This document shows, piece after piece, positions 1-10,065 of a stretch of 64,000 nucleotides of DNA. Under the pieces are notes generated by a model. The model saw only the letters and a program-made list of their open reading frames with translations, had not been told where the DNA came from and made no database searches. The stretch is from Siphonodentalium dalli (Eukaryota > Mollusca > Scaphopoda > Gadilida > Siphonodentaliidae). The translations under genes were made by a program, and so were the position numbers. Location of the stretch: contig CP136065.1 in the NCBI GenBank assembly GCA_032622095.1, positions 91,953,343-92,017,342 on the forward strand. The letters are read 5' to 3'. Numbering within the stretch: the stretch's first letter is position 1; each line of letters begins with the position of its first letter.

Positions 1-177
1 AGACTCAGTTTGAAGATCACAAATGGTGAATATTGTGATGTACACCCATTGGGAACCTCGATTATGCAATGTGTTGTCTGCCAATTTGTGGATATAGAGA
101 AACTAAACTAAAAAAGAAATAGAATCTAGGTGAAGAAGTTTCTATAGAAATTTGATAATAAAGAAACTTTCCAGAGA

Positions 178-1290
178 AGATGAGGCCTAAACAGAATGAA
201 GTCCCCAGAGTAGGGCTGGGCGATATTTCAATATATTGACTATAGTCGGTTTGGAAAAGAAAAACCGTATTGAAACCGTGTGTAAAATAAAAATTCAATA
301 TATCGCAACCGCAAAAAGACGGTTTCAAATTACAATCCAATACTGAGTTGAATACTTTAGCGGACCGCTGATTGAAAGCAGCCTTTATCGGCTCCCAATT
401 TAAGTCTCGTTTGTCTTTTATTGTAACCAATGACGCAACGGTTGTATTTTGGGCTAAAGTAGAGTGATGGAGTATCTTCTTCCGAATCCAACCTGGTAGC
501 GGTGTAAAGTCACGAGCGATACTTTGTCCAAACTTTCTAACTCATGACTCGGCGGTATTTGTCGTTCAATTATATCTTAAAACTTGATGCAGGAAAGGAA
601 CATGTCTCAACTCTCAATCCTAGAGTTGACATGTTAGTGTTTCTTACCAAGAATTTGGACAAATAAACACACGAACTGCAATATTGTTCAATGATTAATT
701 ATGATTATCTTTCCCGTGTTCAAAAGTTAATTAAAAATGTTCCGTAATTCATAGTGTATGATAAACTGCAGACAACCCAGAATCTACCATCTTAGCCCAA
801 TTCTACTAGGTCCTCTATCAACCTATGAGCACGTGCTTAGCTATGACGTAACGGGAATGTGCATCACGTGCCGATATGTAAAAAATGGAGTAATCAGGAT
901 AACTTGAGCCTGTAATTCACTCAATGTTGTTGCGTATTCCAGAAGGCAGGAACTTTATAGAATGGGCACATGCCATTCTGAGAATAGTTTATCGTTTACT
1001 GCCTGGTGATAGTGTGTACAATTTTACATCCCTCTTAACGAAAACACGGAGTGTTATATCTCTCGTTTAAAATTTAATTTTACATGGTATTTTTCAATAG
1101 TAAGATAATATTCAATAAAACCGTAAATCGCGGTGTTATTTTGGAAAAATCGCGGTTTTTAAAAAAGTCAATACCGCCCAACCTTACCCCAGAGGGTGAA
1201 TTTAGTGATGCTATCCCGCTGTGCAGGATAGCGTCACTAAATTCACCCTCTGGGGACCTCATTCTGCCAATGACAGGCACACTAAACTCA
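178..1290. repeat. Palindromic MITE (AGAGGGTG family), split by a hAT insertion
   Basis: This is the first of six copies of a hairpin element. Its arms read CCAGAGGGTGAATTTAGTGA and the reverse complement, and are followed by GGGACCTCATTCTG. The left arm (about 178-210) is separated from the rest (1187-1290) by a 976-bp hAT element. Better-preserved copies begin and end with GTGTGTCTGACA next to TA, so a TA target duplication is likely for the family. Other copies lie at about 2145, 42638, 49262, 49545 and 63778. Confidence 0.7.
211..1186. mobile_element. Non-autonomous hAT-like transposon
   Basis: The element starts TAGGGCTGGGCGATATT and ends in the inverted equivalent (GTATTGAC/ACCGCCCAACCTTA read from the other strand as TAAGGTTGGGCGGTATT). 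It is flanked by a perfect 8-bp duplication, CCCCAGAG, at 203-210 and 1187-1194, which is the hAT target-site size. The duplicated octamer belongs to the arm of the palindromic MITE it landed in. No transposase reading frame of useful length is present, so it must have been moved by a related enzyme. Confidence 0.85.
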
Positions 1291-1376
1291 GGTGTGGTGG
1301 CAGCGAGAACCCTGTTTACACCCAAACATAAAAGGAGACAAACAGATAAACAATCATGTATGCATTAGTCAGCGCT

Positions 1377-1585
1377 TTAATTGAATATTATCCTAAGTGG
1401 CATATTGGGCCATATATTTGGTTGTTTGGTGTCCATGATCCTGTCGTATGACATTTGTAATGCGGTTTCCATGCCGTGGATCATCGCAGCACCTTTTCCA
1501 TAGAGCTGCTTCATTTCAGCTGTCCTCCGAGCACCAGGTCTTTCTTTCGGGGCTTCTACTGAAGGTGCGCTAGTTGAGGCATGAG
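1377..1585 (-). CDS. GEMIN8: GEMIN8, terminal coding exon
   Basis: This exon encodes the conserved C-terminal region of Gemin8, a subunit of the SMN complex that assembles Sm cores onto spliceosomal snRNAs in the cytoplasm. The translation carries the family block [10 protein letters not shown], followed by [11 protein letters not shown] and ending [12 protein letters not shown], closely matching the vertebrate Gemin8 tail as I recall it. The exon begins after a clear acceptor (TATGTTTTCAG, AG at 1586-1587) with two bases of a split codon. This is the phase left by the upstream exon ending at 8146, so a direct join gives 286 residues against about 242 in human. The stop codon TAA is at 1377-1379. 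No AATAAA was seen close downstream, so the 3' end of the transcript is unknown. A TTAA-flanked transposon begins only 32 bases upstream of the acceptor. Confidence 0.9.
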
Positions 1586-1617
1586 CTGAAAACATATCAT
1601 ACAATAAAAGCCTTTAA

Positions 1618-2137
1618 AGATACGGGCGGCGTTGGCGGTGGGTATGCTGTGAAAATATTCACCGCCGTCAAAAACCGCCATAAACTGAAAGAATAGTAAA
1701 ATATAGACAGACTTTGTTATTATACCAATCAGAAATATGGCATAAACAGTATGTTATTGTCAATTTATTTCCCTTTGTTATGCAAACAAAAGCAAAAAAC
1801 GTTACGTTACCCGGCTTTTGTTTAGATCCGGATATGGTAAACATAAAGAGCGTTATTTGTTACTGTTTTCCTGATATGGAAATAATAAAGAGTGTTTATA
1901 TAATTTTTGTGTGATTAACCAATAGAATTGCGCTGTGTTATGTAAACAGAAGCACAACTTCTGTAACACGAGCAGGCTCTTGTTTACATACACCATCGTA
2001 CGTCTTGACAACAATATACTATTTACGCGCTGATTATGTTTGGCATATGAACAAAATTATATATATTTTCATATTCCTTCTGTTGATGGCGATTTGAACA
2101 AATATGACTATTTCTGCAACGAACGCCGCCCGTGCCT
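1618..2137. mobile_element. TTAA-flanked non-autonomous transposon, copy 1
   Basis: It is flanked by TTAA at 1614-1617 and 2138-2141. The ends are AGATACGGGCGGCGTTGG and, inverted, AGGCACGGGCGGCGTTCG. A second copy with the same layout lies at 6839-7353, and the two are alignable along their whole length. The TTAA target is typical of piggyBac and Kolobok-like elements; the ends do not identify which. There is no transposase. The element begins 32 bases from the GEMIN8 terminal exon, so part of that exon's polypyrimidine or branch-point region may derive from it. Confidence 0.8.
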
Positions 2138-2144
2138 TTAAATA

Positions 2145-2275
2145 TTGTGTCTGACAATTGCAGAATGAGGTCCCGACTCCCCACCGCCCAGAGGGTGAAT
2201 TTAGTGACGATATAAGCAGTGGGCTAGCATCACCAAATTCACCCTCTGGGGACTTCATTCTGATTAGGTCACAAC
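2145..2275. repeat. Palindromic MITE (AGAGGGTG family)
   Basis: This copy has the left end GTGTCTGACA, the arm AGAGGGTGAATTTAGTGA and the opposing arm TCACCAAATTCACCCTCT. It directly abuts the TTAA that closes the preceding element. Loop and ends are diverged. Confidence 0.65.
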
Positions 2276-3548
2276 TGCTATGGGAGACCAAGGATCAGAT
2301 TGAGATTTCCACGTGACCACTTTACCTATTTAATTAAGAGCCGGAACTATTTTAACAATCTTCATCATGTTTTGTGTCAACTAAAACAATGGCAACCAAC
2401 CAGTTATGCTTCATGTTTCAACTAAATAAATACGGACAAATTGAGAAATGTTAAACATGAAGAACCTTAAAACATAAGCTCACTTGCAAACATGCACTAT
2501 AAACAGCTAATTGTGCAAATTTGTCCAACATGTCAAACTAGCATTTGTCATATATAAACATGTTTCCCTTTTAATGGTACCGATATGGACATTTCCCATG
2601 AAAAACAATATCAATATGTGCATTTATCGGAATCTGAGCCAGTGCAACGATGTGACGTATTCATGTCCCTTTCACAAGCCCAAGTCGATATCACTCTAGC
2701 GTATAACACTGCGCGCACAGGCAACAATCTTTGTTTTTAAAGTATATACCATAATCATCGAAGATAATCGCGAATATCACATCAGATTTCTCCCCAGATG
2801 TACATGTACAATTACGAAGCTACTGGAATGTGCCAACGATTGGTATAAAAAACAAATTGGAATGAGGCTCTTGGCTTGGGAGAAAAATGATCCATCATGA
2901 CCTGGGATGTGGACATGGAAAAATCTCACCGTCCGGGCCAAATATTTGGTCTGGACACTTGGCAAGCGTCGTGCCCGGCCCAAAAAAATCTCGGGTCCCT
3001 CGGATGAGATTTTTTCATAATATTAGTCTTTAACATACAAAAGTGATTTAGCTCCAGACAGTATCTTTTGGTCATGCAACCTCTTCAAAAGCAGGTATAT
3101 TTAGGCTATGTGTGTCTGTATCATGTCAATTACAAAATGAAAACCATGTACAACAAATCAGGCCTTAAAATCCGATGAAATCAGAATCATGATTCTCATT
3201 TTGATTTTCGTAAAATGTTTTGATTCTCGCAAAAGTTGATGGATTTTAGGGCCTGAAAATTGATCGCTGCTATATCAAATTAAAAGGTCGCTGACCAAAA
3301 TGTCCCCTGAAGATGGTGGCAGGGATGAGTTGATTACACGAATATGATACAAAGTGCATATTCACTAAATATGTTGCACATCTTCATTGTGTCAGTAATA
3401 ATGTCCTGAAGTATTAGGTTAATAGGATATAAATTGTAGGAGAAGTTGATTTCACAGTTAAGCCATAAAAGTGCATATAAGTTGAGAAAGGGTCAATAAC
3501 TCTAAAATATAAAAAATATTTTCCATCAACACAATACCTGTTGCATAT
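2276..3548. other. GEMIN8 intron sequence without recognised gene
   Basis: No coding similarity was seen. The stretch 2775-2850 resembles 63375-63440 (shared TCAGATTTCTCCCC and AAGCTACTGGAAT), so it is part of a dispersed repeat. The block 3364-3475 is directly repeated at 4713-4805 (shared TCAGTAA-AATGTCCTGAAG and GTTGATTTCACAGTTAA), and the second copy abuts the hAT element. Confidence 0.5.
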
Positions 3549-4712
3549 TAGTGATGTTCCGATAATGAAAAAGCCCATCAGACCGATTTCCGATAACTGG
3601 AGGCACAATCGCCAATTTCCGATTCCGATGTTTATATATATATTGCGCGTTTGTTCCTATAATGGACCTATATACACCCATTGCACTCCATATCCCTGTA
3701 TAGTTTCATAGCTAAATACATCAGAAGATATATATACACACTGTCGCGAAAGTATTTCCCCCGACATCAGTTGTACGCTGCCTTTGATGTATTTGTTTTG
3801 ACAAAGAGATCAAAGGTGCCGACTCAGAATAACGTTATCACCGTATGGGGAACACTTGCACGCGGTATACAAGTCTTGATTGAATACTTGTAAGTTGCGA
3901 CAATGTATGTAATGGTGATGATTATTAACTAAATTTAGATTGATGGATAACAATTGCTGTCATATTTGTCTGAGATTTTCCAAATTCCCATTGGTCACAC
4001 CTCTTGTCTTTTAATAACTGGGAAGCTTTTATAGTTCCGCCTACTCAATTTTTGTTTCGCTAGACTGCCTCCGAGTTCAACGTGGAGCTAAGAATATTTC
4101 ATTGCGTACGCCGTAACTTGTTATGAGAGCATCACTATAACAATGGCGACTCGCGGAGCGAAAAAAAAAACAAGTGTAATTTGGGACTACTTCACCATAT
4201 TGTCCCCTACAGACGAAAAGCTAATTATGCCACGCCTCACTTTGGTCATTATTGAAGACAGTTCTGATCGCGACTGTACTAATTCATTAAAATTAATGCC
4301 ATAGCATGACGTGACAGCATGGCACGTGCTCAACAGGAAACTACCTGTAAATTGTAATGATCAGTAGTTTAACGCTTCTTAGAATCTATTTCGTGTCCAT
4401 GCAATTGAACCAATAACTTCATATTACACGGGATATGTCGGGTAGGTGTATTGCCATGCTTAAATATAACCATATCAGACTGTTTGGACGATGCCAATAA
4501 CTTCTTTTTAGGTTGTTACAACTGCGTTTTACATTTAATACTACGGCTGCATTGTGTACGTTTATTTAAAGTTTGCATATAGCACTTAGATACTATGACG
4601 TTTTTGTTTGTTTTGACAATCGGTAAAAGCCGATATTCAACTGTGAGGTATGATTAATATGCGATGGGCTATTATCGGCTGATAGCCGATTCTGATTATC
4701 GGAACATCACTA
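3549..4712 (+). mobile_element. hAT-like transposon, deletion derivative with BED remnant
   Basis: The terminal inverted repeats begin TAGTGATGTTCCGATAAT and end with ATTATCGGAACATCACTA. The flanking octamers are TTGCATAT (3541-3548) and TTGCACAT (4713-4720), matching at 7 of 8 positions, which is the expected hAT duplication with slight decay. Inside, a short reading frame at 4143 resembles the start of a hAT transposase with a BED-type zinc finger. The rest of the enzyme is missing. Confidence 0.85.
4143..4304 (+). pseudogene. Remnant of hAT transposase N-terminus (BED finger)
   Basis: This 53-codon frame starts MATRGAKKKTSVIWDYFTI. The aromatic pattern W-x-Y-F after a basic stretch is what the BED domain of hAT transposases shows before its first cysteine pair. 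The cysteines are absent: after about residue 29 the sequence no longer follows the family, and it stops at 4302-4304. It sits within a hAT element with matching ends, which supports the assignment. It is non-functional. Confidence 0.55.
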
Positions 4713-6679
4713 TTGCACATGCTCAATGTGTCAGTAACAATGTCCTGAAGCTTGAGCTAAATAGGATATGAACTGTGGGAGGAGTTGATTTCACAGTTAA
4801 GGTACCAAAATCCAGATGGACGGATGTCCCGACGCACGGACAGATGAATGGAAGGACCGACGAAGATAATTTTGAATCATTGGGAGTATATCAAATCAAA
4901 TCTCCACACTTCGCCAGGCTCTATTTCTATAGTCCCCCGAACTTTGAGTAAGTCGAGGGACAATCACCAAAATATAACAATTATACGCACCTTCTTCCAC
5001 ATTAACTCTCTGTTGCTCATCATCTTTGATCAAATCTAAAAGAGCAATAATAGCAAATTAAAACATGCCATCTATGAATAAAGGCCCTTAAAATCAGGGG
5101 TTTACAACCAAATCGAATATCGAATCGAAGTAGGTGTAAGATTTGCGAATCGAATGGAATATATAAATGAGCCACACCTGGATATCAAATTTCAGAGAAC
5201 CTGGGTAACATATACCAGTTTTGTGAAATTTGGTTCCCAAAACAATGGGATAAATACCAATTCAGCAGTATTACTATGTGTACTGAGGCAAAATGTGGTA
5301 TGCAATTACAAGGGTGTCCGGTCAGCGATAGTTAATCAATATTATTCGCATTGGTAAAATGATTTTAATATATATAATGACTTCCTACAATGGGATGATC
5401 AGGTGTGAAATACACTCCGAAATTTAGAACAAGGCATCTTCGTGTTCTTTTTCACCCAATAGACTGCCTAATGCTATGATTGAATTGAATTGGTGGACTG
5501 ATCTGAGTATTACAGCAAATCTCGCGGCTTGGCAGTGCCCTACTATGAATGCTTTTCTCTTGCAATTACATTTAACTGCAATTGAATTACCACCGAACCC
5601 GGTACTTTCAGTCACTTTTCACAATTCTTCAAGTATTTATAATTTTAATAAAAGAATCGACTAAAAGTCCTTCTTGTTCATCCCCAGTGGTTGGGGGGTT
5701 CGTAGAGTGAAAATCCACTGTGGTTAAGCTGTGTCACTGGTGACATCGGAGAATGAAAAACTCGAGGCCATATCTGAGTGTTCAAGTTGGCGAGGAAGGC
5801 AAAAAATCGAGATAAAACTCCAGAGAAAAGCTTCAACACTCAGATAACCTGCAGTATATAGGTCTAGCGCTTTCGTTATTGTTTAACTTCATCAGGACCG
5901 AGATTTATAATTTTAAGTTTGTAGGTTTTTCGGAGTTATCTATCGTGGAAACATCAGCGTTTGATGATAACCGTCTGCACTTTTCTATCCGCATTTTATT
6001 TATTAGTTCCCCTTGATATATACAGCGAAGGAAATTTTTGTATATTTCTCTATATTTTGTGTATATATATCATACATTAATTAATGATGAGATAGGACTG
6101 CTGAATAAACTATTTATAACTAAACAAAGTGTTCGCAGAAAGGCACAGACAGTTATCACATACATGTATGTTGATGTTTCCATGTCAGAATATGTCCACA
6201 GAACCTATGAAGATAATGCCTGCGGTACAATTTGTATGACTAAATGATACACTTTTCCACTTTATTGTGGAAGGTTGAGGTAAATTTATTTTTACGCCAA
6301 TATAAATAAATTGCAAGATTTACATCCAACTTTTTCAGAAAAATGGGGGATTTGACGGTTAAGGCATGAGAAAATTATTTATATCCACATTAAAACAAAT
6401 TGAGGAGGGGACTAAAAATAGGGTTGGGTAAATGTAAATTGATGTAAATCAAGCATTTTTTTTTATATTGGTCTTACTTAATCCATTCTTTTCAAAAGGA
6501 TATGACTAGTTTGAACCTACAAATTATGTAATTAGGCATTGCGCCGAATTAGCAATATCAAAACATCCCTAATTATCCAGACAGAATATTTCTGACATAA
6601 CTCAGATAAATATGCTTTATTTATTATAATTTGCCATGCAATGTTCGTGCAAACATTACTGGAGGAAAAAGGGCTTTAA
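4713..6679. other. GEMIN8 intron sequence, no gene recognised
   Basis: The second copy of the 3364-3475 block occupies 4713-4805. From about 4815 to 4960 there is a stretch (GGACGGATG, CACGGACAG, AGTCCCCCGAAC) that may be an inverted, decayed fragment of a tandem-core element. AATCGAATATCGAATCGAAG at 5110 resembles termini of another repeat. The segment AACCTGGGTAACATATACCAG near 5200 recurs near 9835. Nothing coding was recognised. Confidence 0.45.
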
Positions 6680-6834
6680 TCCTTTCTTTACTAAATGGAT
6701 TCTACCATCAGTTATAAAAGTTTACATTGGAAGGGTCTATTATTCATTTGGAGGGAAGAACAGGAAATATAAGCAGACAACAGATAATATAAATTGTAGA
6801 AGAAATCCTATATAGGTATTTAGTATGGAAAGGG
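6680..6834. mobile_element. 155-bp TTAA-flanked MITE (ACTAAATGG family)
   Basis: TTAA occurs at 6676-6679 and 6835-6838. The ends are TCCTTTCTTTACTAAAT and, inverted, CCCTTTCCATACTAAAT. Related left ends occur at 49690, 62365 and 63931. The right TTAA is shared with the next element, which begins at 6839. Confidence 0.75.
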
Positions 6835-6838
6835 TTAA

Positions 6839-7353
6839 AGATACGGGCGGCGTTGGGGGTGGGTGTGCTGTTAAAATATTCACCTCCGTCAAAAACCGCC
6901 ATAAACAGAAATAATAGTAAAATAGAGACAGACTTTGTTCTTATACCAATCAAAAATATGGCATAAACAGTGTGTTATTGTCAAATGGTTTTCCTTTGTT
7001 ATGTAAACAAGAGGAAAAAACGTTACATTTCCTGGCTTTTGTTTAGATCCGGATATGGTAAACATAAAGAGCGTTATTTATACTGTTTTCCTGATATGGA
7101 AAAAATAAATAGCGTTTATATCATTTGTGATTAACCAATAGAATTGCGCTGTGTTATGTAAACAGAAGCAAAACTTTTGTAACACGAGCAGGCTCTTGTT
7201 TACATACACCATCGTATGTCTTGACAACAATATGCTATTTACGCGCTGATTATTTTTGGCATATGAACAAAACTATATATATTTTAATATTCCTTCTGCT
7301 GATGGCGATTTGAACAAATATGAATATTTCAGCAACGAACGACGCTCGTGCCT
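6839..7353. mobile_element. TTAA-flanked non-autonomous transposon, copy 2
   Basis: Same family as 1618-2137. TTAA occurs at 6835-6838 and 7354-7357. The left end is AGATACGGGCGGCGTTGG, and the inverted right end AGGCACGAGCGTCGTTCG has two changes. Length is within five bases of copy 1, and no coding capacity was seen. Confidence 0.8.
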
Positions 7354-7423
7354 TTAATGTCTTGGAAGTGGTAATTTCTATGACTTCAATAAGCCTTTCC
7401 GATGCATACAGAATCTGCGTTAA

Positions 7424-7638
7424 CCCTTTCATGATGACAGCTGCGCTCATGCAGCATTAAAGATCCTGTGCCAGTGCATTCACTTATATATGCGAGTCTC
7501 CCATAGTCAAGATAAATATTGTTAGGCCAATGTATTCTCCAATATATGCGATGCTCCCTATGGGAGCCTCGCATATATAAGAGAATGCATTGGCACAGGG
7601 TTTTCGCAAAATTTCAAGAAGCTCCAGTCATGGGAGGA
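7424..7638. mobile_element. TTAA element carrying the TGCCAATGCATTCTC hairpin
   Basis: TTAA occurs at 7420-7423 and 7639-7642. The left end is CCCTTTCATGATG; the right end TCATGGGAGGA is degenerate. Inside are two hairpin modules whose arms match CCAGTGCATTC...TATATATGCGAG and the reverse, separated by AAGATAAATATTGTTAGGCC. This module recurs at about 9440, 44088, 44220, 45080, 45375, 48483, 50265, 52547 and 55735. Confidence 0.7.
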
Positions 7639-7642
7639 TTAA

Positions 7643-8119
7643 AGTAATTTTCCTTATTTCTATGAATACTAATTAGCTATTATAATCCAATGAACTCCAC
7701 AGGAAAGTGACAAAAGAAATAATTACTAGGTATACAGGTAGTATGGTCTATCTCTTCCAGGAATCTCTTTAACTTAGCTGATCTGCAATTTTTCCATGAT
7801 TGAGAATACTAATAAGATATCTAGAGTTCTTCTTGGTATGCTCCAAATGTTTTTGCACAGATATCTGTTCCACAAATAGATCCTAAATCTGTCCCATGAA
7901 TATCATAAGAAATTCTAAATAAAACTGATACAAATTGACAGAAGCTTTCCCGGACAGGTGTCCTAGATTCACATCCATTATTTTATACACTGGAATCTAT
8001 AATATATATAACCAGTGTTCATGCTGGGCCGAAAAAACCTTTTGGCCAATTTTTTGGCCAATTCAAATTGTTTTGGGCCAAATTAAATCCTCATTTTCTG
8101 GTCTCACAATTAAAGCATA
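7643..8119. other. GEMIN8 intron, proximal part, no feature recognised
   Basis: Low-complexity AT-rich sequence between the hairpin-bearing TTAA element and the GEMIN8 donor site. No repeat ends or coding similarity were recognised. Confidence 0.5.
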
Positions 8120-8145
8120 TTATAACTGGCTGGGAAGACATTTAC

Positions 8146-8797
8146 CTCTTTGTTGTCGATGTTCTTGTGATTTTGCAAAGAAATCCACCATCTCATCATT
8201 TATTTCCATTTCAAACTCATCAGATTCAATCGAATCATTGAGTGAGGCATCAGATTTCTCTCGTCCACTACCAGGAGACTTATTTTGTGCTTTCAGTAAT
8301 TTTGCTCTCATTCTCCTTCTTTTGAGTCTGTTTCGCCTCCTCTTCCTCGAGGATACGGTCAGCTTGGCATGTGACAAAGATTCAAAATACTGGCTACAAT
8401 GTTGATAATACTGTGAATAATAAGAGTAAATGTTGAAATTCCCATTAGGACAACAGTTCCAGTTATATCCTGGCATACTGTGACAAGGTTTCGGTGGTTC
8501 CAAAACCTTTGATACTTTCTTGTGTTTTTTACACCATTCCATAACCTTGCTATAATGCTTCCAGTAACGAGAAAAACAGTGGTTTGACTGCCAATTCTGG
8601 TGACCACCATCAGCGGGGTCACTGAATCCAGGAAAAAAACTGTTTGTTTGTGTCGAACTGTCAGTGAAATCTGAGAGTTCATTCTGAGACGTCTCAGTTG
8701 ATTCATCATCAATAAGTTCACTCCTTATTGCCGTCGTTGATCCACTACCTGTAACATCATCACACGAGTCAGTTGCTGAAGAATCCAATGATGTCAT
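8146..8797 (-). CDS. GEMIN8: GEMIN8, first coding exon
   Basis: This exon encodes residues 1-217 of a Gemin8 homologue. The exon itself starts at 8802 after an acceptor (ATTTTTTCAG), so at least one untranslated exon lies further up. ATG at 8797-8795 is the first in-frame start. Residues 1-75 are acidic and Ser/Thr-rich, an extension absent from human Gemin8. Residues 77-88 (RYWKHYSKVMEW) match the conserved N-terminal RYW-HY-x-x-MAW motif. Residues 151-166 are Arg/Lys-rich. Residues 195-214 (FEMEINDEMVDFFAKSQEHR) match the MEI-EE-YFAE-x-HR block that precedes the conserved tail. The donor AGAG|GTAAATG is at 8146/8145, phase 1, and fits the terminal exon exactly. Gemin8 binds the SMN complex with Gemin6 and Gemin7. 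The assignment rests on remembered family motifs plus matching splice phase. Confidence 0.9.
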
Positions 8798-8828
8798 GAC
8801 CACTGAAAAAATAAAGATAAGATATTAA

Positions 8829-9157
8829 CCCTTTGGAGAGAATCTGTAACGGCATATACATGACGTCATGAGTAAATTTAACGTCATAGCAATGATTATT
8901 AACAAGTTCGGGTCAAAAGGGTCCAATAATTCGTTTTAAATTATGTGCATTTTGTGTTAACGTGTGTTATCATAATCGATTGCACTTATACATTTGGAAC
9001 ATTATATTAATCAAAATAACTCCTATACAAATCATTTATAAATCAGATGATTTATTGAAGTTATGTCTACATAAAATAGCACTTCCTGAGACGACAAATA
9101 TGTAGTTCTACTCATCAACCGATAGACGACATATATGTCGTTCTACTCGCCAAAGGG
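8829..9157. mobile_element. 329-bp TTAA-flanked MITE near GEMIN8
   Basis: TTAA occurs at 8825-8828 and 9158-9161. The ends are CCCTTTGGAGAG and, inverted, CCCTTTGGCGAG, i.e. piggyBac-like CCCTTT termini. It begins only 23 bases upstream of the splice acceptor of the first coding GEMIN8 exon. GACGACAAATATG and GACGACATATATG are a short internal repeat. Confidence 0.75.
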
Positions 9158-9439
9158 TTAAAGATGCATTCATGGTTTTAGACTTCCAGTTACAACAAAA
9201 CATATACAATTAATTTAAGAATTTTTCTGCTTTATTCTGTTGAAAAAATGTGAAAACAAAATAGGACATGTGAACTGGACCCATAGATATCAAAGAATAT
9301 CATTTTGTTGCTGAAAAATTAACCAAATATTTTTTGTTGTCCCTCTAAAACATCATAACTGTAGTATGAAATTAATACATAGTAACTTCAAGATCAAACG
9401 AAATAGTGCCTTTCTTGCAACACTTCTTGTTCCAAACAT

Positions 9440-9562
9440 GTTATTTTATACACTAGAATGTATTCTCTTATATATGCAAGGCTTCCTATGGGAGACCCAC
9501 AGTCACATATATAAGAGAATGCATTGGCACAGGGTTTTCGCAAAATTTTAGGCATGGTAGGG
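9440..9562. repeat. Hairpin module (TGCCAATGCATTCTC family), partial TTAA element
   Basis: Arms around CTTATATATGCAAGGC...ATATATAAGAGAATGCATTGG are followed by CACAGGGTTTTCGCAAAATTT. The right end GGTAGGG is followed by TTAA at 9563-9566. The left end is missing. Confidence 0.65.
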
Positions 9563-9871
9563 TTAACAATTTAATATACAAAACATCAAAACTATATGAA
9601 ATAAATGGACTGCAAATTCAATATCAAATATGATAGTTGTCTTTTAGCAGGTGCCAATGGTTGACACAACATTGATAAGATATTTAATGAATTTTTATGG
9701 CACTGGTGAATGGCACAATTGTCTCATATTGATTGAAACCAAATGACATATTAATCATTCAGATCGTGAACACCAAATTATACATGCAGGCAATATTTGC
9801 CCAATTTAGGTAATGAAATAACAGTTTTAGCAAACCTGGGTAACAAAGTACCAGTTTTGCGAACCTGGGTA

Positions 9872-10063
9872 CTCTCAGGTGCCTAATAATAGTGTCAGCA
9901 CGATTATTAACTTTGAGAAAAAATTATCAAATGATCCAGTCTGAACGATCACTATTATTTGGCATTGAGAAATAGAGTTAAAGTACCATCACTATTATTA
10001 ATTTCAGCCTAAATCCCCACACTCACTATTATTAGGCCAAGGTGACTATTAGGCACCTGAGTG
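9872..10063. mobile_element. 192-bp TA-flanked MITE (CTCAGGTGCCTAATA family)
   Basis: TA occurs at 9870-9871 and 10064-10065. The ends are CTCTCAGGTGCCTAATA and, inverted, CACTCAGGTGCCTAATA. The interior repeats CACTATTATT. A second copy is at 11997-12653 and a related fragment at about 55150-55283. Confidence 0.75.
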
Positions 10064-10065
10064 TA

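Larger units (their letters stand above)
1586..8145 (-). other. GEMIN8 intron (6,560 bp), built largely of transposons
   Basis: The donor is at 8145-8144 (AGAG|GTAAATG on the minus strand) and the acceptor AG at 1587-1586. Within it are two copies of a 520-bp TTAA element (1618-2137 and 6839-7353), a palindromic MITE (2145-2275), a hAT element (3549-4712), a 155-bp TTAA element (6680-6834) and a hairpin-bearing TTAA element (7424-7638). An intermediate small exon of symmetric phase cannot be excluded, because vertebrate Gemin8 has about 20 more residues at this junction. Confidence 0.75.

Noticed and set aside
7935-8405. 156-codon plus-strand open frame over GEMIN8
   Set aside because: It lies antisense to the GEMIN8 coding exon, is Ser/Leu/Phe-rich and has no family motif; it is a shadow of the real exon.
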